Shown: positions 33,236-44,663 of the stretch, one piece after another
Layout: each line of letters starts with the position of its first letter
How positions within the stretch are numbered: the stretch's first letter is position 1
Assembly: GCA_032622095.1 (NCBI GenBank)
Contig: CP136062.1
Span: forward strand, 11,247,710 to 11,311,709
Source of the DNA: Siphonodentalium dalli
Taxonomy: Eukaryota > Mollusca > Scaphopoda > Gadilida > Siphonodentaliidae
Direction: 5' to 3'
Length of the DNA: 64,000 nucleotides
Notes under the pieces: generated by a model
The model's database searches: none
Seen by the model: only the letters and a program-made list of their open reading frames with translations
What the model was told of the DNA's origin: nothing
Position numbers and translations under genes: made by a program

Positions 33236-33994
33236 CTCGTTTGCGGTGAGTACACTCTCAGCAGTGTGAAGAATGGATCCATATAACGAGTAAACTCTTC
33301 ACTTTCCGAAGAACAAATTTCTGTCTTCAGAACCAATTGAAGTGTGAAGAACCAAATCTGATTCACAAAAAAATAGTTATAAAATATTTTAATAATGGAT
33401 GTGTTAATTTATTGCAAACCGGGCATGATTGATACATGTGTATCAATTCTTGTTATTCTAGCCATTATTAAAATATATTAAAAATAGATTTGTTCTTCAT
33501 AAATATTACACAAATTAGAAAAAAAATAACGGTACTTTTTCTTGACAGCATCAGTTCGCCATACCAGCATCACACCAATTAAGCAGGGCCCACAAACAAC
33601 AGAGCAAATTAGCAGGACCACTCAACCGGTGGTGGCTTCAAATATTTCTGAAACGATTAATAACGATAAGCCAAATTCATTCTATTATAGTCTACTACAT
33701 TACTATCCGTGACACCGCTGTCGAGTGTAAGTGTCGTACAATAATGTAGAAAGTGTGTACATGGTATGGAAATAACACCTACATGTGACCTGCACATGTT
33801 CACTACACCACAACTAGAACAATTTTACGCGGTATATAAGTTGTAATAATCCTTATGTTAAAACACAAATCAGCATAATACTACGATATCCTAGAGTAAA
33901 ATCACCCCGGTATATCTCGTAAGGGCGGAGAACCTCTTAAAGGGGACCTACAGCTAATAAGAGTGGATGGCAAAAGCCCCAGGCTGTTTAACAA

Positions 33995-34295
33995 AAAATA
34001 TTGGTTCTTCGTGTGGCTATTGCGGGGAACCAAACAGTTTATGAAGAACCATTTGGTTGCACCATGGGTACAAATTTAAGAACCCGAGGGGTATTGTTAC
34101 GAAGAGCCAACATGTTCTTTGGTTTGTTCTTCGCACAGAACCACCTGGTTGTTTGGTTGGTTCTACATGGGTTCTTCATGAAGAACCAAATGATTCTCTG
34201 TTCCACGAAGAACCAGTTGGTGTTTGATTTGGTAACACCTTGGGGACAACGTGGGGACGAAGAATCCATTGGTTACAATTATTTTTCACTGTGTC
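33995..34295. repeat. Cluster of GGTTCTTC / GAAGAACC inverted motifs
   Basis: At least nine GAAGAACC/GGTTCTTC-type words in 300 bp give multiple small palindromes (for example GGTTCTTCATGAAGAACC at 34170-34187). Similar words occur at 33300-33360. Both strands stay open for 75-99 codons as a result; I do not read these as genes. Confidence 0.75.
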
Positions 34296-34345
34296 TATGA
34301 CCATTGGAACCACATTTAAACAAGTATTTGATGCCAAACAATATT

Positions 34346-34395
34346 GAGTGTTGATGTGTAATAAACACAGAATCGCACATTTGTGTTAATGAGAT
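34346..34395 (+). repeat. Left-end fragment of MITE family M1
   Basis: GTAATAAACACAGAATCGCA then TTTGTGTTAATG resembles the outer arms at 32890 and 44360. Confidence 0.6.
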
Positions 34396-34512
34396 GAACT
34401 TTATCGCACTCGACGTCGTTTGTTATGCCACAAGTTAAAACACGATGGCTCATGCGATACGTTCACCACATCCACACGCTGCGTGGTTCTGTATATTTGT
34501 TGCATTTTTAGA

Positions 34513-34972
34513 ATTAAAGGTACTCAATCCGACCAAACCATCAAGATACTACTACACCAACAACAACAACAACAACAACATTTCTTCAAAATACGCTTTA
34601 GTTATCAGAATCGATTTATTGCAACAAAATAATGCTAACCACTGTCAACTATGGTATCAAATTTCCCAAAACTTGTTATTTATCAACACTTTGTTCAACA
34701 CAATATGGCCGTATTATCACTAAAGTATCACGGAATTTGACCGTATTACCACTTGATTTTAGAGTTATCCATCTTCATCCGCAATTTTGTCTGAGACCCT
34801 CTGTTTGATCGATGACCACGTGTTTCTGGGATACATAATATTACACATCTCGAGAAATAACAAACCTCAAAAATCGACATCTGATCACTCTAAGCTTTGA
34901 TGGGTGGGTTCCTCGACTGGAACCAAATATTTTTTATCCCCGAAGCCAAATAAATAGTAATTTAGGAGCGTC
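34513..34972 (+). repeat. Dispersed ~450-bp repeat R2, copy 1
   Basis: It aligns in full to 51352-51780: GTACTCAATCCGACCA, AAAATACGCT..(A/T)GTTATC, TATGGCCGTATTATCACT, TTAGAGTTATCCATCTTCAT, GAGAAATAACAAA and TTTGATGG(G/A)TGGG. Copy 1 carries an (AAC)n run at 34558-34579. Divergence is roughly 20%. Function unknown. Confidence 0.85.
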
Positions 34973-34999
34973 TGCTCGGATTGAGAACCTTTAAAGTAG

Positions 35000-35970
35000 G
35001 TCGACATATACATGACAAACATACACACATAATACAAGAGCCTCGTATTAACTGATGAAAGTGATGGAGGTTATCGCCACGGAAAGAAAAAAGTCCCTTC
35101 TTTTCTACAGCATGTAATAATAAAGTGCCACCATTGTTAGATTCATCCAATGCGCCCTTTCACTAACTTGCGGCCATATTGGATCCACCAGGTCCGGTTC
35201 CGTGGTTTTAGCGCTACAGGTCAAAGTTCTGGAGTAGCATTTCCATATATGGAGCTTTTGAATACTCATGACTTCCAGTGTGACAGGGCATATAGCGATG
35301 CGTTTGTTAAATTGGCGCGCTAGTTTTTAATTTATTTTTTTTATTTTTAGATTGTTTACTCGTTTTAAAGGCACGCCCATTTCAAATGATTTTAACCACA
35401 TATGACAATGCAGCTGTATTTACTGCCATTTATTTGTAACATGGTTGCCTAGAAACGGTTCGCGACTGGATAAAGATGTCCACTTTTGAGTTATCCGAAA
35501 GTAGTCAGTCATCATTATATTCTGTATTTTCCGTTATCTTATGTTTATTTCTGTCTGTTCTCCGGTCGAAATCGTTTAAATGATTGTTTGTAGTGATTAT
35601 GGTATTGGATCATAGCACATGGTTACTGTCGAGTCAACAAACATGTACCCGAGAGCCCAGCCTGTGTAGCGGATGCTTCCATCTGTTGTCCAGACGACGA
35701 AGCAGACGGGGTCTTATCCACACACCGTCACATTTTCGGCACCATTCCCTAAAATATACAAAGTAAAAAAATGTTAAAGGCATGGATGTTAAAATATAGA
35801 CATATATATTTTCTTCTTATACCAGTCATATATATCGCGTAAATAGTATTGTATTGCAAGTTCGTGCTGTATTATGTATTATTGTGTATTATAAACAAAA
35901 GGCAGGTTATGTACAAATTTTGGCTTTTGTTTACATAACAAAGGTACGTACTTGACAATAACATCCGTGC
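35000..35970. other. No recognisable feature
   Basis: Short open frames only. A loose inverted pair AAACAAAAG...CTTTTGTTT lies at 35894-35932. Confidence 0.45.
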
Positions 35971-35977
35971 CTTTAGC

Positions 35978-36086
35978 AATGCCCCATTGGGAGAGGGGCG
36001 GATGTAAGTTGTCAAAACTTGTGCCCCGATCCCTCTTGTAATATTATATTACAATAAAATATGTTTAAAAAAAAAAATGCCCCATT
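35978..36086 (+). mobile_element. Short 5'-truncated LINE/retroposon with poly(A) and 11-bp target duplications
   Basis: AATGCCCCATT occurs at 35978-35988 and again at 36076-36086. Between them are 87 bp ending in AATATTATATTACAATAAA, then ATGTTT and a run of A. Flanking direct repeats of 11 bp plus a 3' A tail are the classical marks of target-primed retrotransposition. The body is too short for family assignment; its 3' end resembles non-LTR 3' UTR ends. Confidence 0.85.
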
Positions 36087-36656
36087 CCATTTGACACCAT
36101 AAAATAAGAATATTAGAATTTTCACCACTGTCTGTTTCCTATCATCAACCTATACAGGTTAGTACATGTGGTTAGCCTGGCTTGGTATGCAGTGATTGCG
36201 TATGCGATGTGTCAATGAATGTTATGTTTGGAATGACCTAGAAACTGACATATAACGGGTATATAGTCATTTTACAACAAGAAACAATCTGTACTGACAG
36301 TTTTGATATTATCTCTAATTCATTATCTCTAATTTTTAATGCCAAAACTAGTTGAAAAATATGGAGGAATGTTTGGTTTGAGATGTGGAAAAACTTGCTT
36401 TGTGTCCTCTTGATCACCCACCACCCCCATACGTGCCCAGAAATAGTTTTTTGACACCCCCCTGATGGCTCTGGAAATTTGGACTAATGCACAATCTCCT
36501 TTATCACGACCCTAAACTTTCTGATTTCCCTGGAACATTTAACCTTTTCATGACGCGGGAGCTGCGCTGATGCAGCTTTAAAGACCATGTGTCAGTGCAT
36601 TTTTTTAAATATGCGAGTCTCCGATAGGGAGATAACGGTCAAGGTAAATATTGTTC

Positions 36657-36728
36657 GGCCAATGTATTATCTTATATATGCGATGCTCCCTATGGGAGAC
36701 TCGCATATATAAGATAATGCATTGGCAC
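36657..36728. repeat. ~70-bp hairpin (copy 2 of the 30.77-kb family)
   Basis: GGCCAATGTATTATCTTATA...TATAAGATAATGCATTGG, with inner GGGAGACTCGCATATA. Part of the same sequence (ATATGCGAGTCTCC) is seen at 36610. Confidence 0.85.
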
Positions 36729-37031
36729 AGGGGTTTCAGGAAGCACCAGTCATGGAAGGGTTAACTAGTCCAATAGTTGATATCCTACACCCATTCAATC
36801 TCGTTGCTAAGCTTGTTCATCCAATTGCAATTGCAATATAGGTTTATTACACGTAGTTCTGCAATAAAAAAAATGCTCGCTTTGAATTTGAGATACAGAT
36901 TGAACGACACCACAAGTACATGTGTAAATTTGTTAACGTTATTGCACGAGTTGTAATCTGATGGTACAGATTTTCTAGCTTGATCTGAGTTGAGGGACAC
37001 CTCAACGTGCTATCCGATCGATACATAGCAC

Positions 37032-37200
37032 TTAACCCTTTCAGTGCCAAGTCCGATTTTTGTATCAACCCACATTTCCTTGATCATTTTTCAAATTTAT
37101 TGATAATAATAATGTGATACATTGATGGAAAATAAATTTGAAAAATTATCAAGGAAATATGGGTTGATACAAAAATCAGACTTGGCACTGAAAGGGTTAA
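37032..37200. mobile_element. piggyBac-type MITE (169 bp incl. TTAA duplications)
   Basis: TTAA at both ends (37032-37035 and 37197-37200) encloses inverted arms that begin CCCTTTCAGTGCCAAGTC and end GACTTGGCACTGAAAGGG, then continue as a hairpin through CAAATTTATT. A TTAA target and a CCC-starting inverted end are diagnostic of piggyBac-type transposition. No transposase is present. Confidence 0.92.
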
Positions 37201-37242
37201 TGTACACTGAGTCAGTGCCTCAACAAATCTAATATTATATAA

Positions 37243-37375
37243 ATAATGCATGTCTTGTCGTTGACTGTGCCAAACTATTGGTCAGAGAGGAGGAATAGTC
37301 CACTTGCATGCGGGTCACGGACTATTCATCCTCTCGGACCACTATTTTGGCATAGCCAACAAGACGTGCATTATC
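37243..37375. repeat. ~130-bp palindrome (MITE-like)
   Basis: AATGCATGTCTTGTCGTTGA... pairs with ...CCAACAAGACGTGCATTATC, and GGAGGAATAGTCC pairs with GGACTATTCATCCTC. The loop is only ~18 bases. Confidence 0.85.
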
Positions 37376-37379
37376 CATT

Positions 37380-38170
37380 ATATTATATCGAACACTGATT
37401 TTCATACAATTTATTTGTGATTTTGTAATATTTTTATTTGGTGCGAATTTTGGAATCGGTTTCGGATTTTACAATTTACGGCAATCGTTTGGCTATGGCT
37501 GGGCAGTATAACAATGCAGCAAAAGGACGTGCGCTCTCTTTTAGCTTTCCATGATTGCCCGTCCGGTTATCATAGAAGTAATGGGGTGATTTCGATGACC
37601 TATGATACGAACCAAATTGAAAATTGAACAAGGGGTTTAATTTACGATGGAATAGTTACCAGATATCATGTTTTGTGCGAATATTAAATTGTGCAGAAGC
37701 TCTTTCATTTAACCGGAAGTTATGTTATACATTATGTCGTGTATTGTTAGCCATGTTAGTATTTTGACTAATTTGAGCGGCTTCTTTCGGGACATGTAAA
37801 GAGGATTTATGTACTTACCAATCGATATACATTACATCTTTGTTGTTTTCATTCTTCTGAGATTTCTCGATTGCTGTATAACAATTTCGATTCATTCACC
37901 AACCAATTATTGTCTGTAAAATCTTGTATATACATACGCGTGCGAATTAATATAGGCCTACTTTAATCATCGGCGTGCATGGCGGGTACTCGACGGGATC
38001 CCTTCTTATCTCGAAAAACCATTTTCATTATTATTATAATTAAGACATGTTTTCTGAATGCCCAAACATGCGACAAACATCGTGCCAAATTACGATGTCC
38101 ATTGTTAGTGCGCGATAGTATAGCTGATATTATTTACGGTGGGGGAAGTACCACTGAAAGACCCATTCTT
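37380..38170. other. No recognisable feature
   Basis: AT-rich. Only short open frames. Confidence 0.45.
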
Positions 38171-38174
38171 ATAA

Positions 38175-38575
38175 AGAAATCGCCACGAAAATTCCGTTCC
38201 TAAGTTATGTTTTTATGATCAGTAAACACAATAGACTATTTCAGGAAAAATGGTGGACTTGCGTGATTATGAATTAAAAGTGAAATTGTGACGAATTGGG
38301 GTACCTCAAAAGACGCCTTCCTATTTGAAAACGCCAGGAAATTTCCATTCTTAAGTTGTTTTTTTGTATGATCAGTGAACATAATAGCGTATTCGATGTA
38401 AAGCTGGTGGATATGCGCGATAGTGTAATTAAAGTCATGTTTGGGGGTTCTGTGGTCCATCTGGCCCATAAACGCCAGGAATGCGCAACTTAAGAAATTG
38501 GTTTTCCATAATGGTCTATTACAGCCAACAAATCGAGAGCATCAAACCTTCCTTGCGCGATAGTGTAATTAAAAC
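38175..38575 (+). repeat. Degenerate ~150-bp tandem repeat leading into the minisatellite
   Basis: GCG(C/T)GAT(A/T)(G/A)TG(T/A)AATTAAA occurs near 38261, 38415 and 38553. TTC(C/T)TAAGTT(A/G)T and ATGATCAGT(A/G)AACA recur near 38196-38222 and 38349-38377. Confidence 0.7.
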
Positions 38576-38583
38576 CCTCCTGG

Positions 38584-41500
38584 CTCCTGAATAGAAAGCC
38601 AATAATATGGAGAATCAGCTTGCTAAGAATATAAAGCGAATAATATGGGGATCAGCTTGTTCTGAATAGAAAGGCCAATACTATGGAGAATCAGCTGGCT
38701 CAGAATATAAGGCGAATAATATGGGGAATCAGCTTGTTCAGAATATACGGTCAATAATATGGGGAATCAGTTCGCTCAGAAATTAAGGCGAATACTATAG
38801 GAAATCAGCTTCTTCAGAATATAAGGCCAATAATATGGGGAATCGGCTTGTCCAGAATATAAGGCCAATAATATGGGGAATCAGCTTGTTCAGAATATAC
38901 GGTCAATAATATGGGGAATCAGCTCGCTCAGAAATTAAGGCGAATACTATAGGGAATCAGCTTCTTCAGAATATAAGGCCAATAATATGGGGAATCGGCT
39001 TGTCCAGAATATAAGGTCAATAATATGTGGAATCAACTTGTTCTGAATAGAAAGCCAATAATATGGGGAATCAGCTCGCTCAGAATATAAGGCGAATACT
39101 ATGGGGAATCAGCTTGTTCTGAATAGAAAGCCATTAAAATAGGGTATCAGCTTGTTCAGAATATACGGTCAATAATATGGGGAATCCGCCTGTTCAGAAT
39201 ATAAGGCGAATAATATGGGGAATCAGCTTGCTCAGAATATAAAGCGAATAATATGGGGAATCAGCTTGTTCTGAATAGAAAGCCAATAATATGGGGAATC
39301 AGCTCGTTCAGAATATAAGGTCAATAATATGGTAAATCAGCTTGTTCTGAATAGAAAGGCAATAAAATGGGGAATCAGCTTGTTCAGAATATAAGGCGAA
39401 TAATACGGGGAATCAGCTTGTTCTGAATAGAAATCCAATAATATGGGGAATCAGCTTGTTCAGAATATAAGGTCAATAATATGGGGAATCAGCTTGTTCT
39501 GAATAGAAAGCCAATAATATGGGGAATCAGCTTGCTCAGAATATAAGGCCAATAATATGGGGAATCAGCTCGTTCAGAATATAAGGTCAATAATATGGGA
39601 AATCAGCTTGTTCTGAATAGAAAGGCAATACTATGGGGAATCAGCTCGCTCAGAATATAAGGCGAATAATATGGGGAATCAGCTTGCTCAGAATATACGG
39701 TCAATAATATGGGGAATCAGCTCGCTCAGAAATTAAGGCGAATACTATAGGGAATCAGCTTCTTCAGAATATAAGGCCAATAATATGGGGAATCGGCTTG
39801 TCCAGAATATAAGGCCAATAATATGGGGAATCAGCTTGTTCAGAATATACGGTCAATAATATGGGGAATCAGCTCGCTCAGAAATTAAGGCGAATACTAT
39901 AGGGAATCAGCTTCTTCAGAATATAAGGCCAATAATATGGGGAAACAACTTGTTCTGAATAGAAAGCCAATAATATGGGGAATCAGCTCGCTCAGAATAT
40001 AAGGCGAATACTATGGGAATCAGCTTGTTCTGAATAGAAAGCCATTAAAATAGGGTATCAGCTTGTTCAGAATATACGGTCAATAATATGGGGAATCCGC
40101 CTGTTCAGAATACAAGGCGAATAATATGGGGAATCAGCTTGCTCGGAATATAAAGCGAATAATATGGGGTATCAGCTTGCTCAGAATATAAGGCGAATAA
40201 TATGGGGAATCAGCTCGCTCAGAATATAAGGCGAATTATATGGGGAATCAGCTTGTTCAGAATATACGGTCAATAATATGGGGAATCAGCTTGTTCAGAA
40301 TATAAGGCCAATAATATGGGGAATCAGCTCGCTCAGAATATAAGGCGAATACTATGGGGAATCAGCTCGCTCAGAATATACGGTCAATAATATGGGGAAT
40401 CAGCTTGCTCAGAATATAAGGCGAATACTATGGGGAATCAGCTCGCTCAGAATATACGGTCAATAATATGGGGAATCAGCTCGTTCAAAATATAAGGTCA
40501 ATAATATGGGAAATCAGCTTGTTATGAATAGAAAGGCAATAAAATGGGGAATCAGCTTGTTCCGAATATAAGGCGAATAATATGGGGAATCAGCTTGTTC
40601 TGAATAGAAAGCCAATAATATGGGGAATCAGCTTGTTCAGAATATAAGGTCAATAATGTGGGGAATCAGCTTGTTCTGAATAGAAAGGGAATACTATGGG
40701 GAATCAGCTCGCTCATAATATAAGGCGAATAATATGGGGAATCAGATTGCTCAGAATATAAGGCGAATAATATGGGGAATCAGCTCGCTCAGAATATAAG
40801 GCGAATAATATGGGGAATCAGCTTGTTCTGAATAGAAAGGCCAATAATATGGGGAATCAGCTTGTTCTGAATAGAAAGCCAATAATATGGGGAATCAGCT
40901 TGCTCAGAATATAAGGCGAATAATATGGGGAATCAGCTTGCTCAGAATATAAGGCGAATAATATGGGGAATCAGCTTGCTCAGAATATAAGGCGAATAAT
41001 ATGGGGAATCAGCTTGCTCAGAATATAAGGCGAATAATATGGGGAATCAGCTTGCTCAGAATATAAGGCCAATAATATGGGGAATCAGCTCGCTCAGAAT
41101 ATAAGGCGAATACTATGGGGAATCAGCTTGTTCTGAATAGAAAGCGAATAATATGGGGAATCAGCTTGTTCAGAATATACGGTCAATAATATGGGGAATC
41201 AGCTTGCTCTGAATAGAAAGCGAATAATATGGGGAATCAGCTTGCTCAGAATATACGGTCAATAATATGGGGAATCAGCTTGCTCAGAATATAAGGCGAA
41301 TACTATGGGGAATCAGCTTATTCTGAATATAAGGCGAATAATATGGGGAATCAGCTTGTTCAGAATATAAGGCGAATACTATGGGGAATCAGCTTGCTCT
41401 GAATAGAAAGAGAATAATATGGGGAATCAGCTTGTTCAGAATATAAGGTCAATAATATGGGGAATCAGCTTGTTCTGAATAGAAAGGCCAATAATATGGG

Positions 41501-42000
41501 GAATCAGCTTGTTCTGAATAGAAAGGCAATATTATGGGGAATTAGCTTGCTCCGAATATAAGGCGAATAATATGGGGAATCAGCTCGCTCAGAATATAAG
41601 GCGAATACTATGGGAAATCAGCTTGTTCAGAATATACTGTCAATAATATGGGGAATCAGCTTGTTCAGAATATAAGGCCAATAATATGGGGAATCAGCTC
41701 GCTCAGAATATAAGGCGAATACAATGGGGAATCAGCTCGCTCAGAATATACGGTCAATAATATGGGGAATCAGCTCGTTCAGAATATAAGGTCAATAATA
41801 TGGGAAATCAGCTTGTTCTGAATAGAAAGGCAATAAAATGGGGAATCAGCTTGTTCAGAATATAAGGCCAATAATAAGGGGAATCAGCTCGTTCTGAATA
41901 GAAAGGCCAATAATATGGGGAATCAGCTTGTTCTGAATAGAAAGGCAATACTATGGGGAATCAGCTTGTTCTGAATAGAAGGCGAATAATATGGGGAAAC
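38584..42000 (+). repeat. Large minisatellite, ~37-38-bp unit, about 90 copies
   Basis: The unit reads GGGGAATCAGCTTGTTCAGA, then ATATAAGGCGAATAATAT, with several interchangeable variants: GCTCGCTC for GCTTGTTC, TGAATAGAAAGCC for AGAATATAAGGC, and ATACGGTC. Variant strings recur in the same order (for example 38690-39000 resembles 39690-39960), so blocks of several units have been amplified as higher-order repeats. The last unit runs directly into a Helitron-type 3' end at 42003-42030. Confidence 0.95.
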
Positions 42001-42030
42001 AGCCCGGAAGAAGTCGGGTTCACCAGCTAG
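42001..42030 (+). mobile_element. Helitron-type 3' terminus ending the minisatellite
   Basis: The hairpin CCCGGAAGAAGTCGGG is followed by TTCACCAG and CTAG (42027-42030), then T. It is nearly the same sequence as the reverse-complement end at 46741. This suggests the minisatellite is cargo of a non-autonomous Helitron whose 5' TC end I could not place. Confidence 0.7.
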
Positions 42031-42261
42031 TAACTTATAAAACTAAGAATTACTGCTAAAGTATTTCTACCAATTGGGTAACTAGATTCGTGTTGAGCTG
42101 GAACTAGAGAAATTTCAATTTCAACCAATTGAAATGCCGTTGAAACCCGAAGGGTTAAGCGATTATCGCAATAGGATATGGGAACACCGTGTGCGTAACG
42201 TAACAGTTGTGACCCCCTATGTTATAGCCTTGTTGCAACAGTTGAGTTGAGATGCATAATA

Positions 42262-42402
42262 TGTCAACATTGGTCGTTATCGCTCTACAAATTTATATCG
42301 GTTCAACCCTTAGTTCCCTGTATCGCCCACCCCTCCCTCAATTTATTTTTTCATTTGTATTATAGTCTCGTTACGTACACATTTTATCTCTTGTAACGTT
42401 TG
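42262..42402 (+). repeat. Dispersed repeat R3, copy 1
   Basis: GTCAACATTGGTCGTTATCG, then CTCTACAAATTTATATCGGTT, (C)AATTTATT and GTTACGTACA resembles 63770-63920 and, in part, 63682-63760. Confidence 0.7.
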
Positions 42403-42483
42403 CTTCAACACGCCGAGTTCCGCTGCAGACAATACAAAACTGACAACATTTTGAAATGTAAGCAGGCTTCAAACTAACTAACA

Positions 42484-42963
42484 TACAGTAATGTCCAAAG
42501 TAATTGATCACTTAACCACAGCAGAATTATGGGTATTTTTTCAGGATTTTAAATCCTGAAAAATTACCCATAATTATGGTGTGGTCAAGTGGTGAATTAC
42601 TTTGGGCATGACTGTAACCAATATAAGGATTTGAGGTTTAATGATAACTCAATCCTCATACAGTAATGTTCAAAGTAATTGACCACTTAACCACAGCAGA
42701 ATAATGGGTAATTTGTCAGGATTTTAAATGCTGAAAAATTACCCATAATTCTGCTGTGGTCAAGTGGTCAATTAATTTCGGCATTACTGTAACCAATATA
42801 AGGATGTGAGGTTTAATAATAACTCAATCCTCATACAGTAATGTCCAAAGTAATTGACCACTTAACCACAGCAGAATTATTGGTGATTTTTCAGGATTTT
42901 AAATCCTGAAAAATTAATAACTCTGATGTTGTTAAGTGGTCAATTTCTTGGGGCTTTACTGTA
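42484..42963. mobile_element. Three tandem palindromic MITEs (Tc1/mariner-like ends)
   Basis: Each unit (42484-42616, 42659-42791, 42834-42963) starts TACAGTAATGTCCAAAGTAA and ends with its complement. The two ~60-base arms meet at TCAGGATTTTAAATCCTGA. CAGT ends bordered by TA fit the Tc1/mariner superfamily. The 42-bp spacers are conserved and contain AGGAT.TGAGG...CTCAATCCT, themselves inverted. The period is 175 bp, so MITE plus spacer were amplified together. Confidence 0.88.
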
Positions 42964-42999
42964 ACCAATATAAGGATGTGAGGTTTAATGAGAACTCCA

Positions 43000-43430
43000 T
43001 CCACATAACTAATAAATATGTGTGAAAATTAAACAAACAAAAATAAATTCCATGATGGCGTCCAATATGGACTGCCTAATTTTGCTCCAAAAACATGTAT
43101 ATTGAATAGATGGATGTTTATTGGGGTTTATTGGGGATATTTTCATTAACTGGGATCCAAATCCAGACCTACGGGAGCGCGCTTCGCGCGCGTCTATCTT
43201 AAGCATATGTGCATATTTAATAAGCCAACAAATGGAATCCCAACATAGAAGATTGGCGGGGGTCCCTTGCGCATAGACATCGTTGATGATCTCTATGGGA
43301 AACCACGTTGACATTTAATAGAGAATTTCGATTAACTGCAATAACTTAAATAATCTCTAATTAATGCTGCACGGTAATGAAAAAAAACATATCGAATAAC
43401 TTATTATTTAACTAACCGAATAAATAATTG
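43000..43430. other. No recognisable feature
   Basis: A 101-codon minus-strand frame (43009-43314) has no domain signature. GCGCGCTTCGCGCGC at 43176-43190 is a small GC palindrome. Confidence 0.4.
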
Positions 43431-43439
43431 CGATCAAGC

Positions 43440-43912
43440 CCAATAAGAATATTCATTAAGGTATTGTACTTAAGCGAAGTTAGAGATACCTTATTGCGCT
43501 TAAGCACAATATGATATTCCTGTGCAATAAGGAATATTCTTATTGCGCTTAAGTGTAATAAAACATTCATTGTTACACATAAGCGAAATTACATCCATAT
43601 TTCACTTAAGCGCAATTAATACATATCTCATTAGATCGTCCATGTGCCAATAGTAGAATAATTCTATATTTGTTCCACCCATTGTACCATGGGAATGGAC
43701 TACACCAACTGAATTACAGGGAGTTTATGTACACTATATAATATATTCCTTATTAAGAGATACCTTATTGAGTTTTATTATCTAAGCGCAATATGAAAAT
43801 TCCATCATTGCACTTAAACACAGTTAACTACTTCCATATTTCGCTTAATACAATAGAGATTCCCATATTGCACTTAAGCGCAATTAGCTCTTCTTGCGCT
43901 TAATTAATTTTT
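43440..43912. repeat. Cluster of CTTAAGCGCAAT palindromic motifs
   Basis: About ten near-matches to TTGCGCTTAAGCGCAA (core CTTAAG) in 470 bp, in both half-site orientations, often alternating with AATATTCC or CCATATT. The spacing is irregular, so it is not a simple tandem array. Confidence 0.75.
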
Positions 43913-44344
43913 TTTTTTATAATTGTATTGTAACTATTGTTTTGTCCTTTAATATTTCCCATACATCATGTAGGCCCTACACATATATTATGCTAGAAAA
44001 TTAGCACTATTGTTACTAATAGTACTCGTAGTAGTTAATACCACCTTACTGTCAATATTCTAGCATGGTTAGTTTCAAAATCATAACGTTAATTGCTATT
44101 ACTATTTGTGTGTATTGTACATGTACATCAGTCATCAATTAGCAAACTTAAGCAGAGCCTGGTTGAATATCTACCATATATGGTGGGTTATTCCCATCTT
44201 CAAGCTGTTGATGTCATTGAGACATGCAATGTGACTATGCTATTTTGCATGCGAACTAGTAGACCCTCCAATAGCTTATCATTACCACTCGGGATAGTGG
44301 GTGTTTTTCCTCAATGAATTGAATTTCTTGTTAATGCACATATT

Positions 44345-44535
44345 CTAGGACGGGTGACGTGTTATCAACACAGAACGACATGTTTATTAATGGATTTGTT
44401 GATACGGCATTTGGGAATGATAGAACTTGAGGCTGTGCTTCTCTTTCTACACTTGAGCGCCAACCCCTTGTGTCGTATTAACAAACACATTAAGACACTA
44501 ATGTCGTTATGTGTGGCTTAGATAAGTGTTTCTGG
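44345..44535. repeat. MITE family M1, copy 2
   Basis: GACGTGTTATCAACACAGAA...TGTCGTTATGTGTGGCTTAG, with inner ATTAATGGATTTGTTGAT and TTAACAAACACATTAA. It resembles the 32.9-kb copy, including the CTTCTCTTTCTA centre. Confidence 0.8.
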
Positions 44536-44663
44536 TATCATGGAGATTGCGTGTTTACTGCTCAGTTACTAGACCAAGTCGTCTCAGAACACAACATATT
44601 GGGATATCGGTTGTGCTGATGCTGTTTTGAACCGTTTCATGTCCGGCTACATGTAATCTTCTT

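Noticed and set aside
38584-42000. CRISPR-like regular array
   Set aside because: Units are contiguous and vary throughout, with no unique spacers; the context is a eukaryotic genome with a Helitron-type end.
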